Origin: Geofilum sp964396555
Lineage (GTDB): Bacteria; Bacteroidota; Bacteroidia; Bacteroidales; Marinilabiliaceae
Assembly: GCA_964396555.1 (NCBI GenBank)
Contig: CAYNFX010000026.1
Coordinates: forward strand, 1 to 21,585
Direction: 5' to 3'
DNA: 21,585 bases
The notes below the pieces were generated by a model that was given only the letters and a program-made list of their open reading frames with translations, did no database searches and had not been told where the DNA came from. Position 1 is the first letter of the stretch; each line of letters begins with the position of its first letter. Below, in pieces: positions 1 to 7,245 of the stretch. The position numbers were made by a program, and so were the translations under genes.

Positions 1-935
1 AAACTGTTTATAGGGATAATCAAGGATCTGTCTTTGGTACAACCTATAGCTTTATTTACCAAAGTCAGACCGATTATCATGAGGAAGTACGTGAGCTATT
101 GGCAACCTTTAATAGTTCTTTGTCAACCTTTGATTCTGGCTCGGTAATTAGTCGTATTAACCGAAATGATGAGGAGGTTGTGCCAGATAGTTTTTTCCTG
201 ACTGTATATAATACAGCAATCAGGATATATGGGCAGAGCGATGGAGCCTTTGATATGACAGTTGCTCCACTTGTTAATGCGTGGGGCTTTGGTTTCTCCA
301 ATAAAGACAGTGTAAGTCCCCAACTTATAGACAGCCTTATGCAGTTCGTAGGAATGGACAAGGTAAAGCTGCAGGATGGTAAAATTGTCAAGGAAAGGCC
401 TGGGATAATGCTTGATGCCAGTGCCATTGCAAAAGGCTATGCAGTGGATATTGTTGCGGAGTTCTTTGAGTCGAAGGGGGTGGAACACTACCTTGTAGAA
501 ATTGGCGGAGAGATGAGATCAAAGGGGATAAACCGGCGCTCAGAGCCGTGGCGTGTAGGTATTGACAAACCTATTGATGGTCTTCCAACCGAGTCAAGAG
601 ACCTGCAGATGGTCATTTCATTTTCGGGTTTAGCAATTGCAACAAGTGGTAATTACCGGAACTTTTATATACAGGAGGGTAAGAAATTTGCACATATAAT
701 TGATCCAAATACCGGCTTCCCGGTTGATCATTCCTTACTAAGTGTATCAATTATTGCTCAGGATTGTATGATAGCAGATGCTTACGCTACTGCTTGTATG
801 GTTATGGGGCTAGACAGAGCCAGGGAGTTTGTTGAAGGCACAACCGGAGTGGAAGCATGTTTTATCTTCCATTCTTATGAAGATGACTATGGAGTGTATA
901 TGACTGAGGGATTTAAGTCCCTAGTTATTGAATAA
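1..935 (+). CDS. apbE: FAD:protein FMN transferase ApbE (5' end cut by window edge)
   Basis: Transfers FMN from FAD onto a Thr of target proteins such as NqrB, NqrC and RnfG, outside the cytoplasmic membrane, using Mg2+. The frame is open from base 3 to the stop at 933-935 (310 residues visible). The residues before the TTG at 99 already read as ApbE (GSVFGTTYSFIYQ), so the gene begins upstream of the window and the TTG is not its start. Roughly 30 N-terminal residues, normally a lipoprotein signal, are missing compared with usual family length. Hallmarks: SLSTFD followed by SVISRINRN near 118-165, DASAIAKGYAVD from 414, LVEIGGEMRSKG from 492, and the C-terminal metal-site motif DAYATACMVMG from 777. 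In Bacteroidetes this gene usually sits at the end of the nqr operon, which would lie to the left. The NqrM-like gene facing it supports an NQR context. Family assignment is secure; the exact flavin acceptor is inferred. Confidence 0.95.
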   Translation, partial: TVYRDNQGSVFGTTYSFIYQSQTDYHEEVRELLATFNSSLSTFDSGSVISRINRNDEEVVPDSFFLTVYNTAIRIYGQSDGAFDMTVAPLVNAWGFGFSNKDSVSPQLIDSLMQFVGMDKVKLQDGKIVKERPGIMLDASAIAKGYAVDIVAEFFESKGVEHYLVEIGGEMRSKGINRRSEPWRVGIDKPIDGLPTESRDLQMVISFSGLAIATSGNYRNFYIQEGKKFAHIIDPNTGFPVDHSLLSVSIIAQDCMIADAYATACMVMGLDRAREFVEGTTGVEACFIFHSYEDDYGVYMTEGFKSLVIE

Positions 936-959
936 AAGAGAAAGGCTGTATGGGTAATA

Positions 960-983
960 TGAGCTGCACCCCAAAAGTTAGAC
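960..983. mobile_element. Possible solo terminal repeat of an IS3-family (IS150-like) element
   Basis: The stretch starts TGAGCTGCACCCC and continues AAAAGTTAGAC. From memory, this resembles the outer ends of IS150-group IS3 elements, which typically read TG-N-CTGCACCC-AAAAGTT-GAC. It begins 25 bases after the apbE stop. No transposase frame and no matching second end are visible nearby, so it would be a relic or coincidence. It also overlaps an imperfect hairpin (969-977 with 990-998, 8 of 9 pairs) with no T run, so it is a poor terminator. Confidence 0.3.
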
Positions 984-1038
984 ATTATACTTATGGGGGG
1001 ATCAATAACCAAGGACGGCCTCATTTATTTTTCCTTAA

Positions 1039-1221
1039 TTACTCAGTGGCTGTAGAGCATGAAGAAGCATTTGAGCCACAACCACAGATTCCATTGGTTG
1101 AACTTCCGGAACAGGTAGTAAGCTGTGAACCTTTCTTAATGGCTGCTTTTATGGCTAATCCGGCGAATGCAAGCCCCACAAAAACAATTGCCAGCCCTAG
1201 TACAATTAAGAATTGTGTCAT
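1039..1221 (-). CDS. Small one-helix Cys-rich membrane protein, NqrM-like
   Basis: Sixty residues: one N-terminal membrane helix (about 4-25), a short basic stretch (KAAIKK, 25-30), then a Ser/Gly-rich tail with four cysteines at 37, 46, 48 and 55. That layout (one helix, Lys-rich junction, four Cys) resembles NqrM (DUF539), which helps supply iron to the NqrD/NqrE centre and in Vibrio is encoded just after apbE. Bacteroidetes carry divergent short proteins of this kind next to apbE/nqr. A near-perfect Bacteroidetes promoter at 1262-1292 supports a real gene. It is oriented opposite to apbE, with convergent stops 103 bp apart. The opposite-strand frame at 950-1252 has no recognisable features. 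The NQR role is inferred from layout and neighbourhood; it could instead be another small metal-binding membrane protein. Confidence 0.7.
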   Translation of the reverse strand: MTQFLIVLGLAIVFVGLAFAGLAIKAAIKKGSQLTTCSGSSTNGICGCGSNASSCSTATE

Positions 1222-1261
1222 TGTATATATTTTTAGGTTTTGTGACCTTTAAGTCAGAATG

Positions 1262-1292
1262 CAAATATACAGGAATTAAGAACAGGATGCAA
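1262..1292 (-). promoter_or_regulatory. Bacteroidetes sigma-ABfr-type promoter for the NqrM-like gene
   Basis: Read on the minus strand, a TTG (-33, at 1292-1290) is followed after 20 nt by TATATTTG (1269-1262), a full match to the TAnnTTTG -7 box. Transcription would start near 1255, giving a leader of about 35 nt before the ATG at 1221. Confidence 0.65.
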
Positions 1293-1426
1293 GTGTCCTA
1301 AATACTACTTCTGCGTTGCGTAAGCCTTAGTTCAGAGTGATTATCGAGCGGGGATACAATGCTTCTTTTTTAAAAGGCGTGTTAGTTGATTGTCTTCTGC
1401 AGGGTAATGCCAGCTTGAGTAAAATT

Positions 1427-2887
1427 TTAACTCTTCATTGCACCGGCTTGTTCCTTTCTTCTGATCAGCCACAGGATCAGGAAGGTCAGAGCCCCATTAA
1501 TCATGAGCTTTTCATAGCCGAAAGCAAAGCCAAACCAGTTCATTGAGTTGAAGTCGAGAATACCGGTTAATAGGGGAGGGAGTATGGCAGCTAACACGAC
1601 AAGGTTGTCACGTATTCTGTATTTGGTAAAAAGACCGAAAGAGTAAAGCCCCAGTAGAGGACCATAGGTATAACCTGCAAGCACATAAATTGTATCGATA
1701 ATGCTATCTTGATGCAGGGCCCGAAAACCGAGTATTACAAGGATTGTCGTAATGGAGAATCCAACATGGGTTAGCATTCTTAGTTTTTTGGCCTTTGGGT
1801 CAGGCATTTTGTCTATCCCAAGGATATCTATTGAAAATGCTGTAGTAAGTGATGTTAAAGCCGAGTCACCACTCGAATATGCTGCAGCTACAAGTCCGAT
1901 AATAAACAGGACTCCAACAATAGGAGGGAAGTAATTGCCCAAAGCAAGCATAGGATATAAGTCGTCTGCTCTTTCTGGTGTAGCGATACCTATATGATTG
2001 ACATAGGTGTATAGTAAAATCCCCAGACTTAGAAACAGTAGGTTTACCGGCAGGAAGGCAGAGCCGTACCAGTACATATTTTTTTGAGCCTCTTTCAGGC
2101 TTTTGCAGGTGAGATTTTTTTGCATCATATCCTGATCGAGTCCGGTCATCACAATCGTGATAAAAGCTCCGGAGAGGAATTGCTTGAGAAAGTGTCGGGG
2201 AGATCCAGGATCCCATATAAAAATACTGGACATATCGCTTGTGACAATCCCTTTGACCATTGATGAGAAGTTGGGGTATAGCTCTCTACCAATATAGATT
2301 ATTGTGATGACAACTGCTCCCAGCATTGCAAGTGTCTGGAGCATATCTGTCCAGATGACTGTTTTAATCCCACCGCGGAAGGTGTATATCCATATCAGAC
2401 CAATGGCAAACACGACAGTAAGCCAGAATGGTACATTTAAAGCATCAAATAGGGCTAGTTGAAGTACGCTTGCCATAAGATATAATCTGCCAGATGCCCC
2501 TACAGTTTTGGATACGATAAAGAGTAGTGAGCCTGATTTATAGCTGTTATGACCAAAGCGATCTTTGAGATAGCTGTATATTGAGGTTAGCTTAAGCCTG
2601 TAGTATAGGGGAAGGAGTATTAATGCAATGACAAAATATCCTGATACAAAACCGGCAACCATTTGGAGATAGCTCAGGCTGCTTTCTGCTACCCATCCCG
2701 GTACTGATATAAAGGTTACCCCTGAAATTGAGGAACCAATCATGCCAATCGATACTATGTACCAGGGAGAACGTCTGTTGCCTAAAAAGAAAGAGGCATT
2801 ATCGGCCTTGCGGCCGGTAATGTATGCTATTATAAATAAGACTATGAAATAGGCGACAATTATTGCCGCAACTGTCATATAACTCAT
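1427..2887 (-). CDS. Sodium:solute symporter (SSS/SSF family)
   Basis: Inner-membrane Na+-coupled transporter of the SLC5/SSF fold; the substrate cannot be read from sequence. The preferred start is the ATG at 2887 (486 residues); an upstream TTG at 2905 would add six residues, and a third option is the ATG at 2878. About 13 hydrophobic segments are visible. Family signatures, numbered from the TTG start: GGIKTVIWTDMLQ at 178-190, GLDQDMMQKNL at 255-265, and AAYSSGDSALTSLTT at 341-355, the helix that normally supplies Na+-site Ser/Thr residues. Length is normal for the family. It is divergent from recR and otherwise stands alone. Being near apbE and the NqrM-like gene, it could draw on a Na+ gradient made by NQR; that link is inference. 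Confidence 0.9.
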   Translation of the reverse strand: MSYMTVAAIIVAYFIVLFIIAYITGRKADNASFFLGNRRSPWYIVSIGMIGSSISGVTFISVPGWVAESSLSYLQMVAGFVSGYFVIALILLPLYYRLKLTSIYSYLKDRFGHNSYKSGSLLFIVSKTVGASGRLYLMASVLQLALFDALNVPFWLTVVFAIGLIWIYTFRGGIKTVIWTDMLQTLAMLGAVVITIIYIGRELYPNFSSMVKGIVTSDMSSIFIWDPGSPRHFLKQFLSGAFITIVMTGLDQDMMQKNLTCKSLKEAQKNMYWYGSAFLPVNLLFLSLGILLYTYVNHIGIATPERADDLYPMLALGNYFPPIVGVLFIIGLVAAAYSSGDSALTSLTTAFSIDILGIDKMPDPKAKKLRMLTHVGFSITTILVILGFRALHQDSIIDTIYVLAGYTYGPLLGLYSFGLFTKYRIRDNLVVLAAILPPLLTGILDFNSMNWFGFAFGYEKLMINGALTFLILWLIRRKEQAGAMKS

Positions 2888-2989
2888 TTGCGAAATTATT
2901 TGCAATTACAAAGAAAGGATTTTTTTCTAACAGCTAGAATTGTCACGGGGGGCACTGGAGTTTTTTCTTTAAAGGGCATGTATTTTTAT

Positions 2990-2997
2990 TACCTTTG
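2990..2997 (+). promoter_or_regulatory. Putative promoter of the recR operon (-7 box)
   Basis: TACCTTTG is an exact TAnnTTTG match. The -33 position is poor (TTT rather than TTG at 2968-2970, 19 nt upstream). Transcription would start around 3003, so the leader before the recR ATG at 3020 is very short. Two out-of-frame ATGs (3004, 3016) lie just before the recR ATG. Confidence 0.5.
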
Positions 2998-3019
2998 TTG
3001 TCAATGAAACAAAGAATGT

Positions 3020-3640
3020 ATGAACAATTCGCAGTATCCGTCGCTTTTACTGGAGAACGCTGTTAATGAATTGTCGAGGTTGCCCGGTATCGGTCCCAAG
3101 ACAGCAATGCGACTTGCCTTGTTTTTGCTCAAGGAGAAGAAAGAGGATGTCAACAAATTTGCCGACTCAATAAGGCTTCTGCGTGAGGAGATTAGGTATT
3201 GCAAGGAGTGTTATAATATTTCGGATACTGACCTCTGTAGCATCTGTAGCAATCCAAGGCGCGATCGCAGTCTTGTTTGCGTAGTTGAAAGTGTGAGGGA
3301 CGTAATGGCAATAGAGAATACTCAGCAGTTTGGTGGAGTATATCACGTGTTGGGAGGAGTGATCTCTCCGATGGACGGGATAGGCCCCGATGACCTGAAT
3401 GTAGACCCCCTTGTAGAGAAGGTTAAGGCAGGAGATGTAAAAGAGGTTGTTTTTGCCCTTAGTGCAACGATGGAGGGAGATACTACCAATTTTTATATTT
3501 ATCGCAAAATTGCGGGCGGTACAGTAAAAATAACGACGATTGCCAGAGGGGTTGCCATAGGCGATGAACTCGCATATGCTGATGAGGTCACCCTTGGTCG
3601 GTCACTTGTAAATCGGTTACTTTTTGAGAATACCTTATGA
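3020..3640 (+). CDS. recR: Recombination mediator protein RecR
   Basis: Cytoplasmic DNA-repair protein of the RecFOR pathway, which loads RecA at gaps and breaks. All expected parts are present in 206 residues, the usual length: helix-hairpin-helix LPGIGPKTAMRLALFLL (21-37), a zinc finger with Cys61, Cys64, Cys73 and Cys76, and a Toprim domain from about 84 (VVES, SPMDGIGPDD at 117-125, ALSATMEGDTT at 146-156). The C-terminal signature GDELAYADEVTLGRSL (181-196) follows. It is the first gene of a six-gene plus-strand run and its stop overlaps the next start by four bases (ATGA). Confidence 0.97.
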   Translation: MNNSQYPSLLLENAVNELSRLPGIGPKTAMRLALFLLKEKKEDVNKFADSIRLLREEIRYCKECYNISDTDLCSICSNPRRDRSLVCVVESVRDVMAIENTQQFGGVYHVLGGVISPMDGIGPDDLNVDPLVEKVKAGDVKEVVFALSATMEGDTTNFYIYRKIAGGTVKITTIARGVAIGDELAYADEVTLGRSLVNRLLFENTL

Positions 3641-4104
3641 TAAAAGATATTAAGTCATTAAAGCAGTTTTTTGCCTTTGGACTTTTAGCTATTCTCCTTA
3701 TTGGGGTAGTAGGCCTGGTTGTTGCCCCTTTGACAGCACCTATGCTTAATTTCTCGGTGGTGCAGGTTGAAAACACCAAGTCCATAGTAATTATCCTTTC
3801 ACTTGTACTTGTTCCCTATGCATTCTATCTGCACAACAGGAAGGTTACAGAGATGAATGAGACTAAGGATGTGGATGAGCGTTATGCGCTATACATAAAA
3901 GGATTTAGGCTGAAGCTGATTCTTCTGGTCGTTGTTTCCGCTATTGCAGTTATAGCTTATATTCTGACTGAACATTTTGCATTTTTGTATATCTTCTTGC
4001 TGGCCTTAATGGCTTATTTGCTTAATATCCCTTCAGGGGAAAAGATAGAGAACCTACTGTTACCCCCTGCTGAGGAGGATACAGAGTTTGAAGACAGCGA
4101 GTAA
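3637..4104 (+). CDS. Four-helix membrane protein of unknown function, coupled to recR
   Basis: I do not recognise a named family. The 155 residues contain four hydrophobic helices, at about 12-31, 48-65, 92-110 and 113-130. Helices 2 and 3 are joined by a charged loop (66-91), and the protein ends in a strongly acidic tail (PPAEEDTEFEDSE). The start overlaps the recR stop (ATGA), so translational coupling is likely. It is followed after 13 nt by the HAD gene. No catalytic or binding motif stands out. Its reality is supported by length, clean membrane topology and operon packing; function is unknown. Confidence 0.8.
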   Translation: MIKDIKSLKQFFAFGLLAILLIGVVGLVVAPLTAPMLNFSVVQVENTKSIVIILSLVLVPYAFYLHNRKVTEMNETKDVDERYALYIKGFRLKLILLVVVSAIAVIAYILTEHFAFLYIFLLALMAYLLNIPSGEKIENLLLPPAEEDTEFEDSE

Positions 4105-4117
4105 TAAGATTTGAAAT

Positions 4118-4543
4118 ATGGTTATTGCAGTTGATTTTGACGGAACTATAGTCGAGCACCGCTATCCTGAAATCGGGAAGCCACGTTTTTTTGCATTTGA
4201 GACACTCAAGGCTTTGCAGAATGATGGGCACCAGCTTATCTTATGGACATATAGGGATGGTAAGCTGCTTGATGAGGCTGTTGAGTATTGCCGTAAAAAC
4301 GGGATAGAGTTTTATGCTGTTAACAGCAGTTATCCCGGAGAAGAACTCGATCTGGGTCAGAGCAGAAAGATACATGCCGACCTGTTTATTGATGACAGGA
4401 TAGTTTTTGGTTTTCCCGGTTGGGGTGAGATCTATCAGGCAATAAGCCCAGATACAAACGTGGATTACCTGAAGCAATATGAGGATGCCCGAAAGAAGTC
4501 TTTCGGTAGAGTTGTAAAGCGTTTATTTGGTATTGGAAATTAA
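4118..4543 (+). CDS. Small capless HAD-superfamily hydrolase (predicted phosphatase)
   Basis: A 141-residue cytoplasmic HAD protein. Motif I VDFDGT (5-10) gives the nucleophile Asp6 and general acid Asp8. Motif II is the Thr in LWTYRD (Thr44), motif III is probably Arg83/Lys84, and motif IV is FIDDR (90-94, Asp92/Asp93). The segment between motifs is too short for a large cap domain, as in C0-type HAD phosphatases, which often act on large or accessible phosphorylated substrates. Small uncharacterised HAD proteins of this type are common in Bacteroidetes. It sits third in the recR operon, 28 nt before lemA. The substrate is unknown. Confidence 0.85.
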   Translation: MVIAVDFDGTIVEHRYPEIGKPRFFAFETLKALQNDGHQLILWTYRDGKLLDEAVEYCRKNGIEFYAVNSSYPGEELDLGQSRKIHADLFIDDRIVFGFPGWGEIYQAISPDTNVDYLKQYEDARKKSFGRVVKRLFGIGN

Positions 4544-4571
4544 ATTCGCAAACTAAAAATCTTATTTGACT

Positions 4572-5150
4572 ATGAAACTTATTCGCTTTGTAGTGTTGGC
4601 ATTACTAGCCATACCATTTTTCAGCAGTTGTGGTTATAACAGAATGGTTGAACTAAGGGAAGGTGTTGATGCCCAGTGGGCACAGGTTGAAAATGTGTAC
4701 CAACGCAGGGCAGACCTGATTCCCAACCTTGTAAATACCGTTAAGGGTTATGCGGCGCACGAACAGGAAACCTTGGAAGGTGTTGTTGAAGCCAGGAGTA
4801 AGGCCACTGGCATAAATCTATCTGTTGACGAGCTTAATGATGAAAGCTTGCGTCAGTTTCAGGAAGCTCAGGACGGTTTGTCTTCAGCCTTATCAAGGTT
4901 GATGGTTGTTGTTGAGCAATACCCCGACCTTAAGGCCAATCAAAACTTTCTGGATTTGCAGGCTCAGCTTGAAGGTACTGAAAACAGGATAGCAGTGGAG
5001 CGCAACAGGTTTAATGAGGCCACAAGGGTTTACAACACATACATAACCAAATTCCCCCAGGTAATCATTGCGTCACTCTTTAAATTCGAACGAAAGCCCT
5101 ATTTTGAAGCCCAAGCTGGTGCTGAAAAGGCTCCAGAAGTTCAATTCTAA
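4572..5150 (+). CDS. lemA: LemA family lipoprotein
   Basis: The ATG at 4572 is preferred to an in-frame TTG at 4566, because it places a compact signal peptide directly at the N-terminus; this gives 192 residues. The signal ends FSSC with Cys20 as the likely lipidation site (a Phe at -3 is not ideal). The LemA core follows: YNRMVELREGVDAQWAQVENVYQRR, RADLIPNLVNTVKGY, a long helical region, and YPDLKANQNFLDLQAQLEGTENRI near 117-140. LemA proteins are membrane-anchored helical proteins with no established activity. The two TPM-domain genes follow at 5 and 10 nt, and this LemA-TPM association is a common arrangement in bacteria. A cell-envelope role is inferred. Confidence 0.92.
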   Translation: MKLIRFVVLALLAIPFFSSCGYNRMVELREGVDAQWAQVENVYQRRADLIPNLVNTVKGYAAHEQETLEGVVEARSKATGINLSVDELNDESLRQFQEAQDGLSSALSRLMVVVEQYPDLKANQNFLDLQAQLEGTENRIAVERNRFNEATRVYNTYITKFPQVIIASLFKFERKPYFEAQAGAEKAPEVQF

Positions 5151-5155
5151 ACACT

Positions 5156-5590
5156 ATGGCTCAAAAGTATTTCTCTGAAAAGGACAAGGCCCAGATTGTC
5201 GAGGCAGTCAAGCAGGCTGAACTTAATACATCCGGTGAGATCCGGGTGCATATTGAACTAAGGTGTCCTGAGGATTTTATGGACAGGGCGGCCTACTTGT
5301 TTGAAAAATTGGGAATGCACAAGACGGAGAAGAGGAACGGAGTCTTGTTCTACCTTGCCATTGAGGACCATGTGTTTTCCATACTTGGCGATGCAGGTAT
5401 TAATGCTGTTGTGGCTCCTGATTTCTGGCAAAACACCAAGCAGGTCATGATAGAGCATTTTAAACAGGGAGATATATCCGGAGGACTTATTAAGGGAATC
5501 TCCATGGCCGGAGAGCAGCTCAAGGCTTATTTCCCTTTTTTGAGTGATGATCGCAATGAGTTGAGTGATGAGATTTCATTTGGTAAATAA
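5156..5590 (+). CDS. TPM-domain protein (TLP18.3/Psb32/MOLO-1 type), cytoplasmic
   Basis: A 144-residue TPM fold without signal peptide or membrane helix. Recognisable pieces are the N-terminal FSEKDKAQIVEAVKQAE helix, TSGEIRVHIELRC, RNGVLFYLAIEDHVFSILGD, and a long helix followed by the FKQGDISGGLIKGISMAGEQL segment. TPM domains occur in photosystem-repair phosphatases of plants and in bacterial proteins of unknown function. It starts 5 nt after lemA and is followed after 10 nt by a secreted, membrane-anchored TPM paralogue, so the pair probably acts on two sides of the membrane. That division is inference. Confidence 0.88.
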   Translation: MAQKYFSEKDKAQIVEAVKQAELNTSGEIRVHIELRCPEDFMDRAAYLFEKLGMHKTEKRNGVLFYLAIEDHVFSILGDAGINAVVAPDFWQNTKQVMIEHFKQGDISGGLIKGISMAGEQLKAYFPFLSDDRNELSDEISFGK

Positions 5591-5600
5591 TTGCTGGTTT

Positions 5601-6425
5601 ATGAAGAGGATACTTTTTACTTTACTATTTGCGGTAAGCACCTTTTGGGCTCTTAGTGGTATTGCTATTCCACCAAAATCCGAGCCGCCAAGATTAGTGA
5701 ATGACTATGCAGACATTCTTGATGCCTCTGCAGAAAGACAGCTTGAGGAAACACTGGCAGCTTTTGCCAGAGAAACCTCTACCCAGGTGGTGATTGTTAC
5801 AGTCAGTTCTCTGGATGGATATCCGATAGGGGACTTTGCTGTCGAACTTGGTCATTCGTGGGGTGTAGGACAGAGAGACAACGACAACGGTATTGTAATA
5901 GCAGTTAAACCACCATCAGGAGATGAGAGGGGTGAGGCCTTTATCGCAACTGGTTACGGTCTTGAAGGGTCGGTACCTGACGCTATTGCACGCAGAATAG
6001 TTGATAATGAAATGATTCCCCAGTTCAAGAACGGGGACTATCATGCAGGTTTAGTATCTGCCGTGGCTGTAATAATGGATCTTACCCGTGGCGAATATAC
6101 TGCTGATGAGTATGTCGAGAAGACCGGATCTGTTGGGATTGCAGTAGCGGCCTTTCTTTTCTTTGTATTCCTGATAGTTATTATTTCTGTTATATCACGT
6201 GCAAAAAATATACAAAGCTCTTCTATAGGACATGATATTCCTATATGGACCCTTATGGCCCTGATGGGGTCTATGTCTCAAAGGCATGGGGGCTCATGGG
6301 GTAACTTCTCGTCCGGCCGCGGTTCATTCGGAGGGGGTGGATTTGGAGGTGGTCTCGGCGGAGGAGGCTTTGGCGGATTTGGAGGCGGTGGCTTCGGTGG
6401 CGGTGGTGCCGGCGGGTCATGGTAA
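5601..6425 (+). CDS. Membrane-anchored TPM-domain protein with Gly-rich tail (YgcG-like)
   Basis: The ATG at 5601 is chosen because a signal peptide (1-22) begins there; an in-frame GTG at 5565 would sit inside the previous gene. The protein has 274 residues: signal peptide; an extracytoplasmic TPM domain (about 32-165, with VNDYADILDASAERQLEE, STQVVIVTV, NDNGIVIAV and AFIATGYGLEG); a membrane helix (about 178-198); then a tail ending in a Gly/Phe-rich stretch (229-274) of GGGGFGG-like units. That tail is typical of YgcG-type TPM proteins. Last gene of the recR operon; the stop runs directly into the terminator. Function is unknown beyond a cell-envelope location. Confidence 0.9.
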   Translation: MKRILFTLLFAVSTFWALSGIAIPPKSEPPRLVNDYADILDASAERQLEETLAAFARETSTQVVIVTVSSLDGYPIGDFAVELGHSWGVGQRDNDNGIVIAVKPPSGDERGEAFIATGYGLEGSVPDAIARRIVDNEMIPQFKNGDYHAGLVSAVAVIMDLTRGEYTADEYVEKTGSVGIAVAAFLFFVFLIVIISVISRAKNIQSSSIGHDIPIWTLMALMGSMSQRHGGSWGNFSSGRGSFGGGGFGGGLGGGGFGGFGGGGFGGGGAGGSW

Positions 6426-6460
6426 AAAAAAGAGCCGGGCTTGTGCCCGGCTCTTTTTTT
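6424..6460. terminator. Strong bidirectional Rho-independent terminator
   Basis: A16-type stem: AAAAAAAGAGCCGGGC (6425-6440) pairs perfectly with 6445-6460 around the loop TTGT. Because the arms carry both an A run and a T run, it works for the recR operon on the plus strand and for the zinc-ribbon gene on the minus strand. Confidence 0.95.
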
Positions 6461-6488
6461 AGAATCTATCTATACCTTAGTGAACATA

Positions 6489-7241
6489 CTATAGGTCGTT
6501 ATCGACCAGGATACGTCCGCAGTATTCGCAAACTATAACTTTCTTCCTTTGCTTGATATCCAACTGACGTTGCGGTGGAATCTTGTTAAAGCAACCGCCA
6601 CAAGCATCACGGGCAACAGTTACAACGGCAAGTCCGTTACGGGCATTCTTGCGGATACGCTTGAAAGCTGTCAGGAGACGTTCTTCGATGCGTGTTTCAA
6701 TCTCCTTAGACTTGGCTACCAGACGCTCTTCTTCAGCCCTGGTCTCAGTAATGATTTCTTCAAGTTCAGCCTTCTTTGCCTTAAGGTCTTCCATACGTTC
6801 TTCAACGAGTTTGGAAGAAGAATCAAGCAGTTCATTCTTGCTCTTCATTTCAGCAGTAAACTCCTTGATGCGCTTTTCGCAAAGCTCGATCTCAAGTGTT
6901 TGGAACTCGATTTCCTTGGTAAGTGAATCGTATTCACGGTTGTTGCGAACATTGGATTGCTGAGCTTCATATTTCTTGATCAGCAATTCGGCATCCTTGA
7001 TTTCGTTTTTCTTGGCAAGAATGTCGTCGTTCAATTTCTTTATGTCGGTTTGCAGGTTGGTCATACGTGTCTCCAATCCTGCAATCTCATCTTCCAGATC
7101 CTGAACCTCTAAAGGCAATTCTCCCCTTAGGGTTTTTATCTTGTCTATGTCGCTGGCTACTTTTTGCAGGTCAAAAAGGGCTTTGAGCTTATCCTCAACG
7201 CTGACCTCGGTAGCTGTGGTTTTTGAATCCATCTTTGCCAT
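6489..7241 (-). CDS. Coiled-coil C4 zinc-ribbon protein (COG1579/DUF164 type)
   Basis: A 250-residue cytoplasmic protein. A long charged coiled coil runs from about 16 to 190, and a C-terminal zinc ribbon uses Cys214, Cys217, Cys238 and Cys241 (CGGC and CEYC). The segment before it contains RIRKNARNGLAVV. The family resembles CT398/FlhB-like zinc-ribbon proteins, proposed to bind nucleic acid or act as adaptors; no activity is established. A second ATG at 7232 is possible. It lies 4 nt downstream of the Nif3-like gene, and this pairing recurs in many bacteria. It terminates at the shared terminator 6424-6460. Confidence 0.9.
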   Translation of the reverse strand: MAKMDSKTTATEVSVEDKLKALFDLQKVASDIDKIKTLRGELPLEVQDLEDEIAGLETRMTNLQTDIKKLNDDILAKKNEIKDAELLIKKYEAQQSNVRNNREYDSLTKEIEFQTLEIELCEKRIKEFTAEMKSKNELLDSSSKLVEERMEDLKAKKAELEEIITETRAEEERLVAKSKEIETRIEERLLTAFKRIRKNARNGLAVVTVARDACGGCFNKIPPQRQLDIKQRKKVIVCEYCGRILVDNDL

Positions 7242-7245
7242 TATG

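Noticed and set aside
950..1252. 100-residue plus-strand frame after apbE
   Set aside because: It crosses the possible IS end, has no domain or signal, and lies antisense to the 60-residue membrane protein that has a clear promoter and topology.
1310..1360. tRNA-like string CTTAGTTCAGAG
   Set aside because: It looks slightly like a D-arm, but no T-arm GTTCGA sequence, anticodon stem or acceptor pairing follows.
6310..6420. Possible tandem repeat array or recombination site in the GGCGGTGG-rich stretch
   Set aside because: It is in frame and encodes the Gly/Phe-rich tail usual for YgcG-type TPM proteins.
6549..6963. Two overlapping plus-strand frames of about 125 residues
   Set aside because: They are antisense shadows of the coiled-coil zinc-ribbon gene, Ser/Leu/Phe-rich because of its Lys/Glu-rich codons.
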